The position numbers were made by a program, and so were the translations under genes. Of a stretch of DNA of 64,000 nucleotides, positions 60,330 through 64,000 are shown piece after piece; positions within the stretch are counted from its first letter, which is position 1, and every line of letters starts with the position of its first letter. The notes beneath the pieces were generated by a model. That model saw only the letters and a program-made list of their open reading frames with translations. It ran no database searches and was not told the origin of the DNA. Origin of the DNA: Advenella kashmirensis WT001 (lineage in GTDB: Bacteria > Pseudomonadota > Gammaproteobacteria > Burkholderiales > Burkholderiaceae_B); the NCBI RefSeq assembly GCF_000219915.2, contig NC_017964.1, positions 3,038,001-3,102,000 on the forward strand, written 5' to 3'.

Positions 60330-61112
60330 TTAGCCGCTGATGACCACTTCCACACCTTGTTCACGAATCGCCTGCAACACCGCCTGATCAGCAGCAGCAT
60401 CGGTAATCAGGCGCTCAACCTGCGACCACGGGCAAATGCGAAAGCTTGCAAAGGCGTTAAGCTTAGTATGGTCTGCCATAACCGTGGTACAACTGGCTGC
60501 TGCGATAAAAGCCCGATTCATGGAAGCATCTTCGCTATCACGCATGAAAATACCCGCGGCAGATACTGCATGCACACCCAGAAAGGCTTCGCGAATCTGA
60601 ATGCCGGATAACACATCATTGTCGGCACGCTCTATGGTGGCCTGCTTGCGCGGGTCCAGACGCCCGGCCAGCACATAGACATGGGCAAGATGGCTTTGCC
60701 CGGCTGTCGCAGCAACTGTCAGGCCATTGGTAATCACATGCAGGTCCTGATGACCGCTAAGTGCCTGGGCCAGTGCGTGGGCGGTCGTCCCGGCATTGAT
60801 GAGAATGCTGTCGCCGTCAGAAATATACTGAATGGCGCATTCGGCAATGGCAGCCTTTTCAGTCGACTGCTGGCGATGCCTTTCGGCGTAGTTGTACATC
60901 TCGTAGCGAGCATTGCCTTCGGCAAGCACCTCTTGCGAGACCACCGCCCCGCCGTGGGTGCGTTCCAGCAACCCTTTTTCACCCAACTCAAGTAAATCAC
61001 GTCGGATGGTAATCGGCGACGTTGAAAACGCACGCGCCAAGTCCCGCACGGTCACGGCGTTGGTTTCCTGCATAAGCGCCAAAATGCGCTGTTGACGTTC
61101 TACTTTGAGCAT
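60330..61112 (-). CDS. DeoR/GlpR family transcriptional regulator
   Basis: 260-residue sugar-phosphate-type repressor. N-terminal DeoR helix-turn-helix VERQQRILALMQETNAVTVRDLARAFSTSPITIRRDLLELGEKGLLERTHGGAV, with the family's RRDL and HGGA signatures. The C-terminal effector domain of the sugar isomerase-like fold has ISDGDSILINAGTTAHALAQAL near residue 103 and FIAAASCTTVMADHTKLN near 200. The start at 61112 (MLKVERQQ) fits the family; upstream ATGs at 61139 and 61187 would add unrelated residues. Divergent from a HAD phosphatase and an ABC importer, which it probably regulates. The frame is intact. Confidence 0.92.
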   Translation of the reverse strand: MLKVERQQRILALMQETNAVTVRDLARAFSTSPITIRRDLLELGEKGLLERTHGGAVVSQEVLAEGNARYEMYNYAERHRQQSTEKAAIAECAIQYISDGDSILINAGTTAHALAQALSGHQDLHVITNGLTVAATAGQSHLAHVYVLAGRLDPRKQATIERADNDVLSGIQIREAFLGVHAVSAAGIFMRDSEDASMNRAFIAAASCTTVMADHTKLNAFASFRICPWSQVERLITDAAADQAVLQAIREQGVEVVISG

Positions 61113-61181
61113 ATATGATCCATTTTGGCTGAGATTCATTACCATAACATGAACAGTCATGAATTTAGTCAGTTGAAAAAA

Positions 61182-61195
61182 GATCATAAATGATC
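61182..61195. promoter_or_regulatory. inverted repeat between the DeoR and HAD genes
   Basis: GATCAT-AA-ATGATC, perfect arms, 70 bp upstream of the DeoR start and 47 bp before the HAD start. A related ATGATC lies at 61115. Candidate DeoR-family operator controlling both directions. Confidence 0.5.
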
Positions 61196-61241
61196 GTTTG
61201 TGTTCATATCCATGTCATATTCGATCGTTAAAGTGGGCGCC

Positions 61242-61934
61242 ATGACACCACATACCACCTACAAAACGATTATCTTTGATCTGGACGGCACACTTCTGGA
61301 CACCTGGCCCAGCCTGCTGAAGGCCGTGCGCACGGTTACTCCCGGCGTAACGACCCTAGAAGCTGCAGCACTGCGTCTGGCATTAAGCCAGGGTATTGGC
61401 GCAATGTTCTTGCGGGCCACCGAACAAATGGAACTGGGCGCCGAGGCGATGCAGGCAGCCATGCGCGACATGGAGCGCTCCTATTATGGCCATGCATTAT
61501 CTGCCGCTGTGCCATACCCGAACACAAGTCAAATGCTCACGCAACTGCATTTGGCTAGCCTGACGCTGGCGTTGTGCACCAATCGCGATCGCGCTTCCAC
61601 GCTGGCCCTACTGGATCAGACCGGATGGCGGTCACTCTTTTCACATATTCACTGCCTGGATGATGGCTTGCCGGCCAAGCCGAATCCGGCTGCCATTCTG
61701 GCTACCTTATCGCATCTCCAATGCCCGTTGCGGGAAGCATTATTCGTCGGCGACTCCTGGATCGACGCGCGTTGCGCAGCGCAGGCGGGTATTGACTTTG
61801 CAGCCCATCTTGGCGGCTATCACACTCACCCAGGTGAACTGAGCCCTGCCGTGCTGAGCTACCGACATGCAGGTGAGCTCAGTCAATGGCTGGCCGAACG
61901 GTTCACCCTTCTACCGGAACTGAATCATGACTGA
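61242..61934 (+). CDS. HAD family hydrolase (phosphoglycolate phosphatase-like)
   Basis: Small-molecule phosphatase of the haloacid dehalogenase superfamily, about 230 residues. Motif I IIFDLDGTLLDTWPSL near residue 9, motif II LALCTNRD near 107, motif III lysine in DDGLPAKPNPAAIL near 143, and motif IV ALFVGDSWIDARCAAQAGI near 165; a helical cap of the Gph type lies between I and II. The start at 61242 places motif I at the usual distance; an in-frame ATG at 61200 would add 14 residues. It overlaps the ATPase gene by 8 bp, suggesting it dephosphorylates the imported compound or a product of it (inference). Confidence 0.88.
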   Translation: MTPHTTYKTIIFDLDGTLLDTWPSLLKAVRTVTPGVTTLEAAALRLALSQGIGAMFLRATEQMELGAEAMQAAMRDMERSYYGHALSAAVPYPNTSQMLTQLHLASLTLALCTNRDRASTLALLDQTGWRSLFSHIHCLDDGLPAKPNPAAILATLSHLQCPLREALFVGDSWIDARCAAQAGIDFAAHLGGYHTHPGELSPAVLSYRHAGELSQWLAERFTLLPELNHD

Positions 61935-63126
61935 TATTATCCTTGACCACATCAGCAAGTCTTACGGCACAACCACCGTACTTAACAAGCTATCGCTCAC
62001 TATACGTAATGGCGAATTTCTCACCCTGCTAGGCGCTTCCGGTTGCGGAAAATCAACCCTGCTCAAACTGCTGGCGGGACTGGAGATGCCGGATACCGGA
62101 ACAATCAGAAAGGGCAATACGGATGTATTGACGCAGTCGCCCGGCGAACGAGACTGCGCCATGGTGTTCCAGTCCTACGCGCTCTATCCTCATATGACCG
62201 TAGGCGACAATATCTGCACCCCGCTGTATATGCGCACGCTGCATTTTGCGCAACGGCTGCCAGGGGCACGCTGGATCAGCCCGGCAACGCGTCGCAAAAC
62301 CGAAGACGCACAAAAACAGGGACGAAAAATTGCCGAGATCCTGGGCATTGCCCATCTGTGGGATCGCAAGCCCGTACAGCTTTCCGGCGGCCAGCGTCAG
62401 CGTGTCGCGCTGGCGCGTGCAATGGTGCGACGCCCCTCCCTGTTCCTGTTCGATGAACCGCTCTCGAATCTGGATGCCAGCCTGCGCCAGTCATTGCGCA
62501 GCGAAATCCGGCAACTGCACGATGAACTGGGTGTCACCTTCGTCTATGTCACGCATGACCAGCACGAAGCCATGTCCATGTCTGATCGTATCGCCGTGAT
62601 GAAAGGCGGGCATATCCTGCAACTGGGCACGCCCCAGGAAATTTATCACAGCCCAAGCCATGCTAATGTTGCCGCCTTTGTGGGGGCACCTCGGATCAAC
62701 TTCCTGGCGGTCACGCAAAATGCCACCGGACATGCCTGCCTGCAGGACCAGCCGCTGCATGATTTCTTTCCGAAGCACGCATCACAACTGGCATTTCGTC
62801 CGCAACAGGCATCACTGACTGCCTCGAGTAATACGCTGAGCGTCAGGGGCAGAATCACGCTGGTCGAGTTCACCGGGCCTGAATGCATGGTGACCATGCA
62901 AACATCGGCCGGTGAATCTGTAGTCGTGGTGCTGGAAACGGCGCCGCACCTGAAAATCGGCGAAGTGTTGCAAGTGCATGTACCACAAGAGGCCTGGCAT
63001 GTGTTTGATGCCCAGGGCACAGTTTGCGCGCAGACAGGCAATGCCTGTCATTGGCAGCCTAGGAGATCGTTATGCGCATCAAGCCACTGCAACTGTCGCT
63101 GCTACTGGGCCCTTGTCTGGTTCTGA
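61927..63126 (+). CDS. ABC transporter ATP-binding protein, UgpC/MalK type (C-terminus uncertain)
   Basis: ATPase of a carbohydrate- or glycerol-phosphate-type importer. Walker A LLGASGCGKST at about residue 35, Q-loop MVFQSYALYPHMTV, signature LSGGQRQRVALARAM, Walker B LFLFDEPLSNLDASL, H-loop VYVTHDQHEAMSMSDRI, then a TOBE regulatory domain (LAFRPQQASL, GRITLVEFTGPECMVTM). The helical subdomain carries an insert of about 18 residues (LHFAQRLPGARWISPATRRK) relative to E. coli MalK. The ORF runs 55 bp into the next gene; a one-base shift near the end would stop it at 63062, just before the permease ribosome site AGGAG. Confidence 0.9.
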   Translation: MTDIILDHISKSYGTTTVLNKLSLTIRNGEFLTLLGASGCGKSTLLKLLAGLEMPDTGTIRKGNTDVLTQSPGERDCAMVFQSYALYPHMTVGDNICTPLYMRTLHFAQRLPGARWISPATRRKTEDAQKQGRKIAEILGIAHLWDRKPVQLSGGQRQRVALARAMVRRPSLFLFDEPLSNLDASLRQSLRSEIRQLHDELGVTFVYVTHDQHEAMSMSDRIAVMKGGHILQLGTPQEIYHSPSHANVAAFVGAPRINFLAVTQNATGHACLQDQPLHDFFPKHASQLAFRPQQASLTASSNTLSVRGRITLVEFTGPECMVTMQTSAGESVVVVLETAPHLKIGEVLQVHVPQEAWHVFDAQGTVCAQTGNACHWQPRRSLCASSHCNCRCYWALVWF

Positions 63127-63944
63127 CTGCCTTGCTATTGATCGTACCCCTGTTCATTGTGGCGCTCATGTCTTTAACAGACTGGCAGTTCGGCGCCGGC
63201 ACCTGGAACTGGGTAGGGCTGGGCAACTACGTCGACCTCTGGAATGACCCTACCTTTCGCAAAAGCTTTGCCAATACTGTGTATTACCTGGTCATCGTGT
63301 CGGTGTGCTCCATTGCAATCGGCCTGGGTGTTGCCTTGCTCATCGAATCCCACGAATCCTTGCGCGGGTTTTACCGTACCGCCTTTTTCATGCCGGTTGC
63401 CTCAACACTGATCGCCATGGCTGTGGTATGGCAATTTCTCATGCATCCCACTGTCGGTTTTCTGAACAAAGTGCTGTCATGGTTTGGCATCAGCCCCCAG
63501 AACTGGCTGAACGATTACGACCTGGCCCTGCCGTCGCTGGCTGCCATCGGGATATGGCAAATGGCGGGACTGGCCATGGTCATGTTCCTTGCCGGCCTGA
63601 AAAACATTCCAATGGAACTGCGCCATGCCAGCCTGCTTGACGGCATGCGTCATCCGCTGGATCGCCTGCTGCGCTTGACCTTACCCATGCTGGGACCAAC
63701 CATGCTGTTCGTAGTAACGGTCTGCAGCATTCGATCACTACAAGTTTTCGATACTGTACATGCACTTACTCAGGGCGGGCCGAACAAGTCCACAGAAGTG
63801 CTCCTGCATACGATTTACTCCGAAGGCTTTATTTTTTTCCGCATGGGTTACGCCGCAGCCATCGTGCTGGTGTTCGTCGCCTGCATTTTCATACTTACCT
63901 TAATCCAGCAAATTGGCATGGAAAAACGGACCCATTACCAATGA
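63072..63944 (+). CDS. ABC transporter permease, UgpA/MalF type
   Basis: First permease of the importer; 290 residues with six membrane segments. FMPVASTLIAMAVVWQFLMHPTVGFLN near residue 105 and the EAA-like loop ELRHASLLDGMRHPLDRLLRLTLPMLGPTMLF near residue 185 (contacting the ATPase) are typical, followed by SLQVFDTVHALTQGGPNKSTEVLLHTIYSEGF. An AGGAGATCGTT ribosome site precedes the ATG. The frame is intact. The stop overlaps the next start in ATGA. Confidence 0.92.
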   Translation: MRIKPLQLSLLLGPCLVLTALLLIVPLFIVALMSLTDWQFGAGTWNWVGLGNYVDLWNDPTFRKSFANTVYYLVIVSVCSIAIGLGVALLIESHESLRGFYRTAFFMPVASTLIAMAVVWQFLMHPTVGFLNKVLSWFGISPQNWLNDYDLALPSLAAIGIWQMAGLAMVMFLAGLKNIPMELRHASLLDGMRHPLDRLLRLTLPMLGPTMLFVVTVCSIRSLQVFDTVHALTQGGPNKSTEVLLHTIYSEGFIFFRMGYAAAIVLVFVACIFILTLIQQIGMEKRTHYQ

Positions 63945-64000
63945 AAAATCCAATGCACGCTTCGCTTTCCTGGCAAATATTCCGACACGTGGTGTTAATG
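63941..64000 (+). CDS. second ABC transporter permease, UgpE/MalG type (partial, runs off the window)
   Basis: Only 20 codons are visible (MKNPMHASLSWQIFRHVVLM). The ATGA overlap with the upstream permease and the operon order ATPase-permease make a second permease the expected gene; the sequence itself is too short to prove it. The substrate-binding protein gene is not in the window and probably follows. Confidence 0.6.
   Translation, partial: MKNPMHASLSWQIFRHVVLM

Overview
The window is bacterial chromosome from a betaproteobacterium of the family Alcaligenaceae. The gene orders trxB|ftsK-lolA-rarA-serS, bamE|fur, nadK-recN, hrcA-hemH and grpE-dnaK-dnaJ match that family as I know it, and Advenella would fit. 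The genus is inferred from gene content and the mid-50s GC look of the DNA; no search was run.

Layout. 1-4.4 kb: a hypothetical gene, a major-facilitator transporter overlapping yaaA, serS and a small secreted protein. 4.8-11.6 kb: rarA, lolA and ftsK on the minus strand, divergent from trxB and an Smr-domain gene. 12-20.9 kb: trhO, then organic-acid catabolism made of tcuA-tcuB (tricarballylate oxidation), a GntR regulator, two tripartite-tricarboxylate binding proteins, a LysR regulator and a D(-)-tartrate dehydratase. 21-26.3 kb: icd, a DUF1841 gene, two small cytochromes c, and a MoxR ATPase with its VWA partner. 26.5-29.6 kb: modABC-modE behind a ModE box. 29.8-38.2 kb: a tandem methylglyoxal-synthase-like gene, dnaJ, dnaK and grpE with sigma-32-type promoters, a MOSC protein, hemH and hrcA. 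38.3-44.4 kb: nadK, recN, fur, bamE, dapB, murB. 44.7-46.8 kb: tRNA-Gly followed by a hipBA islet flanked by a copy of the tRNA 3' end. 46.8-55.4 kb: an MHS transporter, then cyoABCD, SURF1 and a RegB/RegA redox two-component system. 55.7-60.2 kb: a family 9 glycosyltransferase, an alpha/beta hydrolase and a second hipBA pair. 60.3-64 kb: a DeoR regulator divergent from a HAD phosphatase and a carbohydrate/glycerol-phosphate-type ABC transporter that runs off the end.

How the genes work together. The 13-21 kb block would feed tricarballylate/citrate-type acids and D-tartrate into the TCA cycle, of which icd is a neighbour. The cyo block builds a quinol oxidase, and the adjacent RegBA pair reads the quinone pool. 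The mod operon is autoregulated by ModE.

The strongest overall oddity is quality-related. At least 30 single-base frameshifts interrupt 24 genes, including essential ones (ftsK, murB, dapB, dnaJ, icd). Almost every one is the loss of one base from a short G or C run, and a few look like an extra base inside a G run. I treat them as sequencing or assembly errors and annotate each gene across its break. The most interesting biology is in the two HipBA modules: one looks like a mini-island at tRNA-Gly, and the other sits behind three identically spaced operators with a 27-bp pitch.
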